Counted from the stretch's first letter, positions 49,231 to 61,600 are shown. The stretch: 64,000 nucleotides of DNA from Cristatella mucedo (GCA_009760855.2 WPIO01000024.1:5206001-5270000), one strand, 5' to 3'. The notes: generated by a model from the sequence alone, not told the origin. Program-made: numbers and translations.

Positions 49231-50461
49231 CAAAACGGTTTCAACTAGGTACAACAGCTACATGGCTACCGCAGCCACCCCTTCTACCTTCACGTAACCG
49301 ATTGTTCTAATTAAACTTTACTGAGAGTAAACTGCTAGACACTGCCAGTGAGTAATCATCACTACTATGACGGCTGCATGCTGTGAATGCCAGACAAACG
49401 CCACGGTGCCAGAGCCTCCTTTACTTTTTAAGCCCCAAGTACGTTCCGAAGGGAGCTCACATGTCGCGGCTTAACATAATTGGATAACTAATAAACAATG
49501 AGAGGCTCGAGCAGGCTATACAACTCCCCCTCCCCACCCTTCGCTTTAAGTTATGCCACAGCAGCAGAGCTGTATATAAACTTAATCTGTCTGATGACTA
49601 GACCGTGTACCCAGATCGCTGCCAAGCACAGCCGTCGCGGTTGGTGCCGATAGCCAGGGGAAGTCGTACGGATTGTGTATCGTGGGTAAATTGGTTCGTG
49701 CAGTGAGTGTGCAGTGATCGGCTCTCGATTTACCGGTTGGTCGATCCTGCGGGTTGCTGAAGTTAGCCGGTGCGTGTCTGCCGTCTGGGCAAACGAGTGA
49801 GATGTGGGGAAGGACTTTGCGAAATAACCTATCCATAACTAAAGGTTTGCACAAAGTCGAAGTATCCCAATTCTACGAGAATGCGAATGCAGATAAGTTT
49901 CATGCTTAGACGAGCATCCAGAAATACACAAGAAGAGACTCGTGAGCACCGACCAGCGGCGGTAGGTAGCCACGGTTGGGTTACCATGGTTACCTTCCAG
50001 CAGGTACCGACTTGCGCTGAATATTGCAGGGCTGAGCATATAAAGCACACAAGAACAAAAAAAGACGCGCTCGCTGCCGCAAGAGGAATGCTAAGGCTGA
50101 GGCGGGCTTCTAGTAGTGGGCTTCTAGTTGAGATTAAAAGGACGCCGAGTTAATGCAATTGCTGACATAAGCCAGAAGCAAGTTCCAGACTTTCGAACAT
50201 ACCGATTACAAAAGTCTGATCGTCAAAAGATTTAAATCAAGTGCTGGAAACGGTTAGATGATAAATACCCGAGAGCGGGTTGTTTGAGATCGCGTGACTG
50301 AAGAAGCAAGGCGCTCGGATAGGTCAAGGCTTGTGCCTGTGATCTGTAAGCCAGAGAGGGGATTTTATAGTCACTGGTACGCTTGATATAGAGCCCGGTG
50401 AAGCTTTGCACACACAGGATGTCATGCAACTGCTTCCACGACGAAAGACCAGCCGAACTGC

Positions 50462-50842
50462 CTAGTTTTGCACCGGTTTCGTACGACTAAGGGCACGAGC
50501 CAGGAGTTCAAAAAAATGAAAAGATAAGTGATTATAGAAGATATATAATTCAAGCGCATTGCGATGGATTGAGGTAATTCGGTGCTCTCGTGACCACCCA
50601 TCCCCGAGTATTGATAGAACCAAGGAAGGCAGCGGCTCGGCCACGAACGAGCGTGAAACAACATCAGCGATTTCCGTGGAGGCAAGAATTTCTGCTGTGG
50701 TAAGAAGCTTACGCAAGAAGTGGCTAAGTTGCATATCTTGGACTTGCCTGTTGTTCTGTACGGAACGAAATGATATCTTGCAAGACGCATGCAGGCTCGT
50801 ACAAAGCAAATGGAGTGCCATTCTACTGGTAAGCGGTGCCAT
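50462..50842 (-). CDS. Unidentified open frame, possible terminal exon
   Basis: About 120 codons open from near RMALHLLCTSLHASC to a stop after RTKPVQN, following a possible acceptor (GCTTACCAG). The product would be leucine-rich and helical (LSHFLRKLLTTAEILAS; LYIFYNHLSFHFFELLARAL). A second minus frame and the plus strand are also open over much of this stretch, which lowers the weight of the evidence. The family is not recognised. Confidence 0.25.
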   Translation of the reverse strand: MAPLTSRMALHLLCTSLHASCKISFRSVQNNRQVQDMQLSHFLRKLLTTAEILASTEIADVVSRSFVAEPLPSLVLSILGDGWSREHRITSIHRNALELYIFYNHLSFHFFELLARALSRTKPVQN

Positions 50843-51009
50843 GCCGTCAATTGGTCTTTATCGCACCCGCACTGTGTCGCACCCGCCGTTGACCCCTCAC
50901 CTCCCAGTGGCCACCGTTTACCACACTTCTAATCGCCTTAGCAGATGTCGAACGCTATGCAGGCTCCGCCGATGGTGAGGCCAAAAAAACGCTCTGCGGT
51001 AAGTTATTG

Positions 51010-51150
51010 GCATGTAATAATGATAATAATAATGCACTTGATAAAGCGCCCTCAGAGGACTCAATCTCTCTCTAGGTGCTTTACATTTGCTGCAAAGGGA
51101 AATGCAATTGAATGGTGAGTGATAATATCATGCTTGATAAACAAAATATA
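51010..51150 (-). mobile_element. LINE-A tail, reversed
   Basis: ATA repeat, reversed tail and the start of the 3' UTR, ending at ATGCTTGATAAACAAAATA. Confidence 0.75.
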
Positions 51151-51779
51151 CCGGACTGAGAGTCGTCAGGAAGAGAGTCACATTGAACAATTCGTGTTAC
51201 TCCTGCAGGAATATCGACACTCAATACTTCCTTAATTAAAAAAGGGCACTTTGTCAGTTGTGCAGTCTTAATTTTTCGAAACTCTCGGCCGGTATAGGCG
51301 AATGTAATTTCAGCAGGAGCCAGTCAGGAGCTCAATCCCTCGGCTTTGCAGCCCATTTCCATCAACAATCATGAAGCTAACGACCGTCAGCTTTGGTCTG
51401 GACAAGTTAAACGCTGTTTAGTGCTATAGCCATCAAAATTCGAGAAGGTAAATTCTGGTCGGATTGTGGTTTGGGTCGTATTTCGAAACTTGCCCAGGCG
51501 ATTTTAAGCGACTGCATGCAAAATATGGGTATGCAAATGCAAAATGTTCTTAAATGTTTCTCGGAACACTTCAAAAAGAGTGCAGCTCAACGTGCACTTC
51601 AAATTTGATTACCGCTCATCTGGTTTGGTTAATTTGTTGGTGGTTCAGGCTAGTTGAAGGTACCTGGCTAAGTAATGGACCGGGCCTCTGCAGCCCAGTC
51701 GCGGAGGAGGGAATTTCCGAAAACCTTGAAAATAGTAAGCTTGCCTTGAATCGTGATGTGTTGCTAACACGAGTCGAGT

Positions 51780-53150
51780 TTTTAGCTGCTTCCAGCTGAT
51801 TCATGGTGGATTTGCGGTGGGAAAGGGTAAATAGGAGTGTTTGCCTTGGCCTCTGCTTTCCAAGTGTGCATGCACCGAAAGCTGGCGTGCTCGTTTCGTG
51901 AAGATACTGTGAGTTACATTTCATCCAATCGCTATGAAATTTGCAATCATAATTAGAGCTTGGCGCAGCAAATTTCTTGATCATTTGAGATGATGGATTG
52001 TCACCGATATCGGTATTGGCTCGAGCCATTGCAACCGGTTGCTTTGCATAGCACAAGATGGTACAGGCTAGTTTCGTTTCCATGATGTGGTCGTTCTTTA
52101 AAAACTGTGCGCTGCAATACCCAATAAAAAAAGGTTGGATTCCCACAACCTATTTGTGGTCTCTTCGCGAAGGATTGCAGGAGATTGTGATGTAGGGTTG
52201 GCTGCAGAAGTCGATTTCAATGCAGTGTCGGCTAATGTGCGTTAGCAATGGCATTTCAAAGATGCAACATAAATAATGTATGGGAGCAACAAGACGTCTA
52301 CATGATAGCTTTGTCAAGCAGATTTCAGATATATTTGCAATGGATGAAAGGGGACTGCGGAAATCTCTCAAGCCACCGCTTTCAGTTGTCATGCATTGGC
52401 CGGATTGTACATTCGCAATTGGATGAAATTATGTTTATACACTTTAAACACTCAGGTTGTCATGTGCAAGAAATTTGGAGCTTCAACCAGCTACTTTGAG
52501 GTGATTTGTGACGTGCATTAAAAAATAACAGACTGTCGTATTTGCTCGGGTCATTGGCCTTCGATCGATACGCATTGCCCGAGATTGAACACGCACATTG
52601 GGATAAAATTATACGCCACATAGTGAAATTTTACTCGAATTGAGAACTGGAGCTAGGTATAATATATGTATAGTCGATATACGACAAAGTTTGGCATTGG
52701 TAGCTTTATAACTTAGATAGTTGCACTTCAAACACAGTGAAATTGTATATGCAAGTATACCGGGGCTTCGCCCAGCTACTTTCCGGTGGTTTGTAAAGTA
52801 CCATAATGGATTGCAATATTTGCTTGAAGGTTTGCCATCAATTTCCATGCATTTCCCGAGACTAAACGTGCAAATGGGTTGAAATATCTGAACGTGCAAA
52901 TTAATATCATGGGCAATGTTACAGCTTCCCGAAGCAAATGGTTGGTCGACTTGCCAGGAATTGCAACTTTGGCCTCGGCCATGGCTGTAAATTGCCATGC
53001 ATAGACCAAAACTAAACGTGAAGAACTGCTTGAAACTTAAAAGGTTTCACTTTGAACACAGTCAAATTTTATATATAATAATATTAGAACTTTTTGCAGC
53101 CGCTTTCATTTTGATTCGTGATAGATTGCGGCTGTGAGGCTAGCCATAGC
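51780..53150. repeat. Decayed tandem array, about 150-180 bp unit
   Basis: Ordered, diverged blocks recur: GCTTC..CCAGCTACTTT with GGTG(G/A)TTTGTGA (near 51785, 52480, 52762) and ATGCATT..CCGAGA.T.AACGTGCA..TG..TTGAAAT (near 52391, 52570, 52845, 52994). One unit contains the palindrome GGGCTTCGCCC. Unit borders are uncertain. Confidence 0.55.
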
Positions 53151-53174
53151 TGTTGATTATAGGAATACGTTAAT

Positions 53175-54265
53175 GATCATAATACATTTATATAGCACTC
53201 TCAGAGAACTAAATCTCTTTCTAGGCACTTAACAAATGCTGTAACGAAAATGTTACCAAATTTATGGTGGTAGCATTTTTGGTGGTAACTAGCAGCAGGC
53301 CTAGTGGAAGCCGGTACATGCACATGAAGAATAAATTACGAGGAACCAACACATGCCGAAATAAACAGGTGCGTTTTAAGCTTTTTTTAATGTCGTTTTT
53401 TTCAGGAGACTCTGTAACATGCGTCTGCAGTGAATTATAGGGTTTGATAGCATAGGACTAAAGGCACAGTTTCCAATGGTTTTGAGGTTCGTACGAGATA
53501 TGGCGTCGTACGAGATATGGCTGAACGATTCGAGCCAGAACAGCGGGCAGTACGATTCTTTACCTGGTGGGGCAGTAGTTCTGATAGGTAGGCTGAAGCC
53601 AAAGAATGAAGTGACCTAAAAATAAGTGACAAAACCTAAAGCCGATGCGACTCTTGATTGTGGCCAGTGCAAGTCGGCGAGAAGTGGTGTGATGTGGCAG
53701 TCGCGAAGCTCACGACAGATGAGCCTAGCTGCAGAATTTTGCATCGACTGTCAGCGCCAGCATTCAAAGGCTGGTGTAACAGCGAGCAATGAGCCGCAGA
53801 AGTTGAGGCTGGATGTCGCAAAGGCGTAGACCAATTTAGATGTGATATCCAGGTCTAAACAAGCCCAAATTTTAGCAATGTATATAGCTGAAAGTAAGCA
53901 GACTAGACCGTTGAGCTGATGTTGTCGTCTAATGAAAGGTCACCTTTGAACAGGACACCTTGATTATGGGGTGATTCAACACGAGATATGCTAGCGGAGC
54001 CGATTTTTAGAACCAGGTTTTCCAATTTCTGAGTCACACTCGGGTGTCCATAAATAGATAGTTTTGTCGTCATTCAATTTAAGAAAGTTTGCTGCAATCC
54101 ATTTGTGGATGCCAACAATACATGCACCAATAGTGTGCCGAGAACTCGACATGCTGGAAGGCTGGGAGTGATCAAAGCAAAGGTACAACTGAGTGTCGTC
54201 TGCATTGGAGTGAAAGCCTAGATTGTTCTCGGTGATCAGATCGGCAAGAGAAGTGTAAAAACCGT
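53175..54265 (-). mobile_element. LINE-A 3' half, reversed, decayed
   Basis: Reversed tail and 3' UTR, then C-terminal and RT-thumb remains reaching NNLGFHSNADDTQLYLCFDH near 54180-54240. The frame is broken in several places. Confidence 0.8.
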
Positions 54266-54304
54266 GAAAATAAGCGGACACCCCGATTGATATAAGAACG
54301 CCGA

Positions 54305-54760
54305 TTAATTGAGCAGCATGATGATTGTCATAATTGCCCGAGACCGTACTTGTGAAAAGGGTTGGAATCGTAGTATGCGTATTTTGAGCATAAAAGTATA
54401 CGTAAAAAGTATACGTATTTTGAGCATAGAAAAACCAATCAGCCAATCAGCTTGCTCTATATACTTTCTGCGTGCCTGTCGGCCTGGTCGCACGCTATCC
54501 TGTCTTTTCATTTCTTTACTGGAGGCTTCTGCCGGCGACGGGACTATTTGCGAACGCTCGAATTGCTCCAAGCACGAACTTACTTTTTTAAGCTTATTGC
54601 TCAGCGCAAGCACGAAAGTAGAATATGATCCCTCTGTAGAGCGTAGCAAGCCTCCGCTGTACTTCGGTACAGTAATAGCCCCACTGACTGACGGGACGTC
54701 AATATCGACCACATGAACGCATTCGCTCGCAATCGAACCCAGTGGCTGACAGCCAATAGC
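54305..54760 (-). other. Unidentified open frame with a good splice donor
   Basis: On the minus strand a frame reads VVDIDVPSVSGAITVPKYSG, continues to LSNKLKK, and there meets a consensus GTAAGT donor. The frame also stays open further, to about 54305. A possible acceptor (GGCTGTCAG) lies some 150 bp upstream. No family is recognised, and the plus strand is open here as well. This is either an exon of an unknown gene or chance. Confidence 0.2.
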
Positions 54761-56734
54761 TTTTTGACCAGATTGACGGCCGAAACCATGTCAGCAGACG
54801 AGCGGATCAAAGAGAGGCCACCTGCTGGCTGGCCTCTGCTGGCTGAGCTCTCTGACGTCCTTGATTTTCACAGGTGCTTTGAAGTTAAATCTGCTGAATT
54901 TTCATGTTGGAGGACGATGATGATGAACGGCAGCAACCCAACTTGTGACCGAGTTAATGGAATCAATTTAGAGATTTGAAAGATGCTCGAACAAAGGAAT
55001 TGCTGTTCAAACTACGAATTTTATAACTCGGAAATGAGCGAGAGAAATCTAACTTCTCGTCGGTGCGGTCAGTTGTTGGCTATGGTCCGCGAAGGATTTG
55101 GTAAATATCCCGCGAACAATGTAGACAGACCTAAATGTTAACACTGTAGGCTAATACTTAAAAATTGGGCGACTAATGAAAAAGGCACATCCACCTGTGA
55201 TTTCATCCCACGCAACACCCTAAGAATGCCACTCCGAGACCCTGGCAACCTTGGCAAGGAACGCTCCAAACGGTACGACGAGATAATATTTTGATGGATT
55301 TCAATATAGTGGCACAATTTTCAAATGATCAACGGCAGCCATGGCGAGCCCATGGTCAGCTCTCCGGTCAGCATTAATAGTTCGCGAAAGCGTAAAAATA
55401 GAGCTCAAACGCATAAGGTGGCAGACAAGCTTCCTCAATAAATTGCGGCGGAGGTGGCAAGAACTCAGGTGGCAAGAACTGCATAGCGTGGAACAAATGT
55501 GATTGAACAAGAGACACGACCAACGAAGATGGCATAGGTAGGACAAAGGCTGCTGATGGTTCACTGAAAACCGTCCCGGCGGATAGAGTCTATAGACTCC
55601 AGTATAGTAAAAAGTACCCAGGAAGTAAGCCCATCGTTGTAGCTTCTTTTTTCGTCGCAGGCCGAGATTATTTCTGGCTGCAATGAAAGGCAGTCGAACT
55701 GCTAGACAGATAGCCGCCATAACTGATAAACGATAGCCGCCATTTAACGAGCCGCTGGCCACAGGGCTGACAGCTCGACCGCGGTGCATGCACAGCGACG
55801 TGGCTCGTGAGACCGGTGTTCTAGCAATAAAAACAAAAATGTAAGGTGCACTTTTAATCGGTAGTTTGCAACTGGTCTACAGGCTGTATTCGGCGAACTC
55901 TCGAAAATTGGGCCACTGCACAAATAGCTTAGGGCTATGTTCGGCCCGTGCTCTTCGTTGTTCAAGTGAAATGTTGCAGCAGTTTTCCCCACAACAATCG
56001 ATGGCCATGTTGCAGACTAATTGGTCACAATCAAGCATCTGCCGTGCATTTGCACGATCGGAGCTCGAACATATGGGGACATAATTTTGGGGAACAACTA
56101 ATCTCCATAGCTGCCGGGCGGTCCAAACGACTTAGGCCTAGCTGGAACCATATATCGTCTACAAGCTGAGCGCTACAAGCATTTGCTCGACGAGCGAGAC
56201 GGCATTTTTGCGAGAGCTGAATGCTTCCCTGGCTATATGGCGGCAACGAAGCGAATCGTCGGCAGATGCTGAGCCCACAGCGTACCGATCAGGCTAGGAG
56301 CCGCTGAGACAGCGATCATGTCCGCCAGCAGTCGCAGAGGCAGTAGAAGCACAGTCAGTGCTTGTCGCGGTAGCAGATGCCGTGCCGGCCGGACCGTCAA
56401 CGCCACGCGTTTATGTGGTGGCAAAGAGGTAAGAGGAGTAGGAGGACAAGCAGGAGCAGTATAAGGAAGTAGTAGAACAATTAGGAAATACAGAAGTGTA
56501 GAAGCAGCAAGCTGTGGCGACGCCAGAGCAAACGGTGCCCGTCATGCAGGCACCGTGCTCGCCAGGTCGTCGGAGGCCGGCTCAGCCATCGGCAGAGTCG
56601 TGCTTTCCGTGGATAGGTAGCACTCAGAATTGCTTATGTTGATGTGTCCTGTGGGAGGGCTGGAATCGGCCGCAGCTGCACACGACCGCGGTAAGCCTGA
56701 AACCGTCCGTCTCGAAGGAGCGGCCCAGACCTTG
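54761..56734. other. Unassigned
   Basis: Unique-looking DNA. A proline- and valine-rich plus frame near 56330-56400 could be decayed retroelement coding sequence but is not specific. Confidence 0.45.
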
Positions 56735-57005
56735 CCTAAAGTGGCCTCGTCGCCATCTGCCGAGGTATCTGCAAAGTCGGATCGTCGGACGGCAGCTAGG
56801 CGAGAAGAGGCAGCAATGGACAACGACGCTCACGCTGGACATGGTTAGCATGCAAGGTGACGAGTGGAGGGGGCATCATCACTGCCTATTCATTTGATCA
56901 CAGTCAGCCCAATCTATAGAATAAATGCATTCTCTCTAATTGCATTACAGTGAAAATTGTAGAAAACGCTGCAACCAGTACCTCGCTTAGGTTTTAACTG
57001 CATAT
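56735..57005 (+). repeat. Dispersed repeat shared with 62700-63520
   Basis: GCCGAGGTATCTGCAAAGTC near 56758 matches GCCGAGGCATCTGCAAAGTC near 62722. AATTGCATTACAGTGAAAAT with AACGCTGCAACCA near 56938-56980 matches a similar pair near 63430-63475. The blocks are in the same order but the spacing differs. The family is unknown. Confidence 0.5.
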
Positions 57006-57039
57006 AAGATTTGACAGATAAAGTATTTACTATAATTGA

Positions 57040-57092
57040 TTTGCATAGCGCTCTTCTGTCGCTATACAAAAAGAGGCTGTTTAATCAGCTAG
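57040..57092 (+). mobile_element. SINE-I 3' end fragment
   Basis: Only the last part, from GCTCTTCTGTCGCTATAC to AATCAGCTAGGATATTTT, fused to a reversed SINE-II. Confidence 0.65.
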
Positions 57093-57225
57093 GATATTTT
57101 TAAGATAACTTAATCTTTATTCAGCTGCTTCACATACACCATGGGGCTCGAGCCTATGATCTCAGTAATCAAATGCATTAACTCAGACCTTCGTCGTTAT
57201 AAATGAGCAACTGAACCACTAGGAT
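57093..57225 (-). mobile_element. SINE-II fragment, reversed
   Basis: ATAACTTAATCTTTATTCAG, CTGCTTCACATACACCATGG and GGGCTCGAGCCTATGATCTC. Confidence 0.65.
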
Positions 57226-57489
57226 AAACGAGCGTGGCATTCAGAATTATTCACGAAAGCTTTTTTGGAAGTAATAGCTGAAATGACCATTTGCGTTAAA
57301 TTGTCTAGCTTGAAGAACCCATATCCCGAACCATGTATAGCCAACCCTGTTTCGGTATGGTAACCCCATACAACTAAGGCTTTGCTTACCATGGCTCCCC
57401 AGGGGTCATGGAGAAAAAAGAGGTTCACGTGCCGTGTGCGTTCGACGTGCTGATAATACATGGTAGTGCATAGTCCGTGTCCTGCTTAT

Positions 57490-57712
57490 AACTGGCTGTT
57501 CGGACCTCTAAGCAGGTGGCCACCTACCTGACGGCACTCCTAGAGGGGCACGCCAAGGAATATGTGCAGCAACTCACAAGCTCGACTCGGCTAGTAAAGA
57601 ACGATCTGTCCGTCCTCCGAGATGCATTAGTCGACCACTACGAGAAAGATTTGGCCGTCTTGCGTCAGCAGCGTGAGCAGGACGAACTATAGCAGCGATG
57701 TGGATGATGTGA
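57490..57712 (+). mobile_element. Ty3/Gypsy-type retroelement fossil, gag piece
   Basis: A short stretch reads like the capsid part of gag in Ty3/Gypsy elements (for example YLTALLEGHAKEYVQQL, with a DHYEKD block following). It is only a small piece of an element that is clearly broken and old. A LINE-A lies directly downstream, and pol-end remains of the same type occur beyond that LINE at about 60850-61380. Confidence 0.6.
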
Positions 57713-57734
57713 ATGCGATGTGGATGATCATGTG

Positions 57735-60080
57735 GGTGCTCAGTCCTCCCTCCGATCTGTCATCATTGGTATATAGCTACAACACGACACTAGCTGACAC
57801 GCTCGAAGAGTTAGCACCTCTGACCAAGCGCACTGTGTGCTCCCCCCCCCCGCCCAGACGGCCGATGGTTTACCACAGACATTAAACTAGCCAGGTGTAC
57901 TAAGCGAAAGCTTGAAAAAGCATACAAAAGATCTGGACTGACTGTCCATCGATAGTCATATGAAGACAACTGTATGTCGCACCAATCGATCCTAGCTAAG
58001 GCCAAATCTAGCTTCTATAGAAACATTGTTGAATCACAGATGCACAATCCAAAATTACTGATGTCGACGATAAACCATCTCCTCGACCGCTCCCAGATTA
58101 GCTCCTTACCCGATAATCCTTGTGATGATCTAGCCGATCGCTTCTCTCGATTCTTTGTGCAGAATATAGACAAGATCAGGGAATCTATCACCCTTCGATG
58201 ACAACATCCCCACTAGAAAGCTGTTCCCCGATTCCTGGCTGCACCTCAATGTCTACATTTAAGCAGGTCACTAGCGATCTAGTCCTGAATTTCGTATCTC
58301 AATCAAAGGAGACAACAAATCCTCAGGAAAATATCCCCACTGTCCTGCTCCTATGCTGCATCGATCTGCTGCTGCCATGCATAACTAAAGCCATTAATAT
58401 ATCAATAGCCTCAGGTCATGTCCCAGCATCTTTCAAAGAAGCTGTAGTCAGGCCACTTCTCAAGAAAGCCACACTAGACCAAGAGAATTTAAGCAACTAC
58501 CGCCCAGTCTTCCTTCTATCATTCCTATCAAAGACACTAGAACGGGTCGTGGCAGACCAGCTGAACTCATATATCGAAACCTAACACCTTGCTAGCAAGT
58601 TCCAGTCCCCCTTTAGAGATGATCACTCCACAGAGTCTGCATTGCTTAGGGTATACAACGACCTACTTAGGAATGCAGACATGGGTAGAGTGTCTCTGCT
58701 TGTTTTGCTCGATCTTTCGGCAGCTTTTGATACCATCGATCACAAAGTACTTCTAGAGCGCCTCTCATCTCGCCTGGGCATTACTGGCACTGCTCTGCAG
58801 TGGTTCAGATCCTATCTCAGTGGGAGACTCCAGAGTGTTGACGTGAAAGGACAAAGATCATATGAAGTACCTCTAAAATATGGAGTACCTCAGGGCTCTG
58901 TGCTAGGTCCGGTTCTTTTCACGGTTTATACTCTCCCTCTTGCTGATGTGATTGCCAATCACAATCTAGGCTTTCACTTCTATGCGGATGACACTCAGTT
59001 GTACCTTTGCTTTGATCCCTCCCAGCCTTCGAGCACCTCAAATTCTCTCAACTCACTAGCTGCATGCATTGATGACATCCGCACATGGATGGCAGCAAAT
59101 TTTCTAAAACTAAACGATGATAAAACTAACTTACTAGTTATGGGCAAACCCAGTGTGATTCAGAAATTGGAACGGCTGACTTTCAAAATTGGCTCTGCCA
59201 GCATATCTCCAATTGAATCAGCTCGAAATCTAGGTGTCATATTCCAAAGTGACCTCTCGTTAGACGACCACATCAGCTCCACAGTCAAATCTGCCTATTT
59301 TCAGCTTCATAACATTGCTAAAATTAGAGCTTGTTTAGATAAGGATACCACGTCCAAATTGGTCCATGCATTCGTGACATCCCGTCTCGACTTCTGCAAC
59401 TCACTGCTTACTGGCCTACCAGCATGTGCGATCAGGCGATTGCAGCTGGTGCAAAACTCTGCTGCTAGGCTTGTCTGTCGTGAGCGTCGCAGTTGCCACA
59501 TTACTCCACTTCTCGCCGACCTGCACTGGCTACCAGTCAAGCAACGGATTGACTTCAAGGTTTTGTCGCTCATTTTTAGGTCACTTCATTCTTTGGCTCC
59601 AGCCTACCTCTCAGAAATACTCCCCCATTAGGCTAAGCATCGTACCACCTGCTTTTCGGAATCCAATGGTCTACAAATACCTCGCACAAACCTGAAATCC
59701 TTTGGAGACCGTGCATTTAGTTCGTATGCTCCCAAAGCCTGGAACTCTCTCCCGACCTGCTTTAGAAAATCCCCTGACCTGACTGCATTTAAAAAGAGCT
59801 TAAAAACACACCTATTTAGAACAGCATTTACTGGGTCCATGTGATTCGTCCTTGATGTGCTTATTTGTCCTGACACTGAGCATGCTGCCACTAACCATAT
59901 TTGCATGCTGACCATGTGCATGTCACCCATTACCATGTTATTCATATTGCTTACCAAGCATGATGTTACTCACCATTCAATTGCATTTCCCTTAGCAGCA
60001 AATGTAAAGTGCCTAGAGAGAGATTGAGTTCTCTGAGGTCGCTTTATCAAGTGCATTAATATTATTATTACTATTAAATA
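57735..60080 (+). mobile_element. LINE-A, CR1/L2-group non-LTR retrotransposon, best-preserved copy
   Basis: A 5'-truncated copy lacking the endonuclease. An open frame at 58642-59631 holds the reverse-transcriptase motifs LLDLSAAFDTIDH (A), GVPQGSVLGPVLF (B) and FYADDTQLYL (C), then the thumb and the C-terminal region ending YLSEILPH. There a CAG-to-TAG change (59629-59631) stops it; other copies read LPHQAK at this point. Upstream, 57735-58640, the inter-domain part is open in pieces. The 3' UTR ends in a stem-like tail (AGTGCCTAGAGAGAGATTGA...) and an ATT-rich run. It belongs to the younger subfamily, with long near-identical stretches shared with 9605-10475, 37645-38480 and 47010-47625. 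It is inserted between pieces of a Ty3/Gypsy fossil. Confidence 0.9.
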
Positions 60081-60849
60081 AGTCGAAGGCCCTGTTTGTA
60101 CAAATGCTAGCACCAACGAAACCATTCGAGTACATTCTGAATGATTTGAAAGGTGAGTTGCAGTTGATATCGGCAGGCAACGAGCATTCGGAAGTGGTAT
60201 ATGAATACGATACCAAATAAATCATCAAAATTTCATTGGCAAACAAGCGAACTGAAACAGTGACTGCCGCCTTTATTAAGCAGTTTGTGTTGGTCTATAG
60301 GGTGCCTTGCAGTTTATGCAGCAACCGATATTTCGAGTTTGAGTCCTGCCTGCTCTAAGAGACCTGTTGTTATTTGCATCTAGAAAAGTAGCGCACGATT
60401 CTCTCTCGTCCAGCCAGTAATCGTGGAATGGAAAGATGCAATAGTGCTGTCGGCGACTTGCTTCGACTGCTGATAGGAGACGACCAGCCACATCCAGGGA
60501 TGTCTTTGTCGGCTTCGTACAACATGCGCTTCGCATGCAACACGTGTCCGCGTGTGCAGATCGCCGTTTGAACTTGTGCTCGTGGTTTGCATACCTAGAG
60601 TACCCGCCGCACCAAAAGCAGACCCGCAGACCCTGCGACATTGTGCTCTGCATGTTGACTATATTTCAGATGATAACAGTGTGCCACATCATGAGGCAGA
60701 AAGAACGGACGAGCACGTCTGGAAAAAGTCTCTTCGAGTCCGTTTGACTAGCAGGCTCAGCCTGCTGCAGGAGAGGCAGTCTTGTGAACGCGACAGAAAA
60801 GTCAAAAGGAACAAGGACCGTAGACTGGAGAGGACTGGACAGCGGAACT
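60081..60849. other. Unassigned, between LINE-A and the Gypsy pol remains
   Basis: Nothing specific recognised. It may belong to the same old retroelement as its neighbours. Confidence 0.4.
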
Positions 60850-61530
60850 GTGGATGAATGTTAAACTCCAGAGAGGGGCTCTTACGTTGTTAAACGTAAG
60901 ATAAGCAACCTGCCGGTAGTTTATAAGATTGTCTAGGGCTAAGCCATTTGTAGACCACTAAAACCTTATGTACTACTGGGAGGAGTCGATCAGGAGGAGA
61001 CAGCTCAAGACAGCAAACTGTCTGAGGCTAAGTGTGGACGAACTGAGTCTGACACTGACCCTGGTATAGATGCTAACCACCAGGCTACACCGTAGATTCC
61101 GGAATATCAAGCAGCACCTCAACCATGGCTCGCCGAAGTGCTAGAAGATCGTGCGGCTCTTCAACCGCCACCGGCTGAATATCGCGCACGTCAGGACGTC
61201 CCAGAACATCGGGCTGCCCCCTAACGACCGAGAAGTTGTGCATGGTGTCGCATGGCAACCTACGGCCACAAACAGAACATGGATTGTAAAGCCCTCCTGG
61301 CTGGCTTAGAAACTTTGTCGCCGAATATCGTCTGAATAAGTTTATCGAATTACGACCCCAAAACAACGGGGGAAGTTGTTGGATTACCTTGACGAGGGTT
61401 CAAGGACAGCATATTTTCCAGTGCCATGCCCATACAAAGTGCTGTTAATAAACAACGGTTTTGCTTTGTCCTGCTTCCGTGTCCTGCTTCCAGGTTCCAG
61501 GTTCGTTGGTGTCGTGCTCGTGTGCACATA
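60850..61530 (+). mobile_element. Ty3/Gypsy-type retroelement fossil, pol end and possible LTR edge
   Basis: Remains reminiscent of the far C-terminal end of a Ty3/Gypsy pol (an LKPYVLLGG-like block followed by an acidic tail), then about 150 bp that could be the edge of a long terminal repeat with an AATAAA-like site near 61450. It is heavily broken. With 57490-57712 it probably represents one old insertion, now mostly lost and split by a LINE. The assignment rests on a few motifs only. Confidence 0.4.
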
Positions 61531-61534
61531 CAAG

Positions 61535-61600
61535 GTGCCTTGAAAGAGCTTAAGCTGTCTGAGAGTGCTATGCGAGTGTATTCTTATTATAAAGTATGAT
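61535..61600 (+). mobile_element. LINE-A tail-like fragment
   Basis: AAGGTGCCTTGAAAGAGCTT, a diverged tail and a TTATTATAA end. Confidence 0.45.

Larger units (their letters stand above)
48576..51009. other. Mostly unassigned
   Basis: A G run near 48790, a TATA-like TGTATATAAAC near 49572, the SINE-II fragment and the unidentified minus frame at 50462-50842. No other feature recognised. Confidence 0.5.

Noticed and set aside
55301-55789. 162-codon minus frame with many Leu, Cys and His.
   Set aside because: Composition looks random, another frame in the same place is also open, and there is no recognised motif or convincing splice site.
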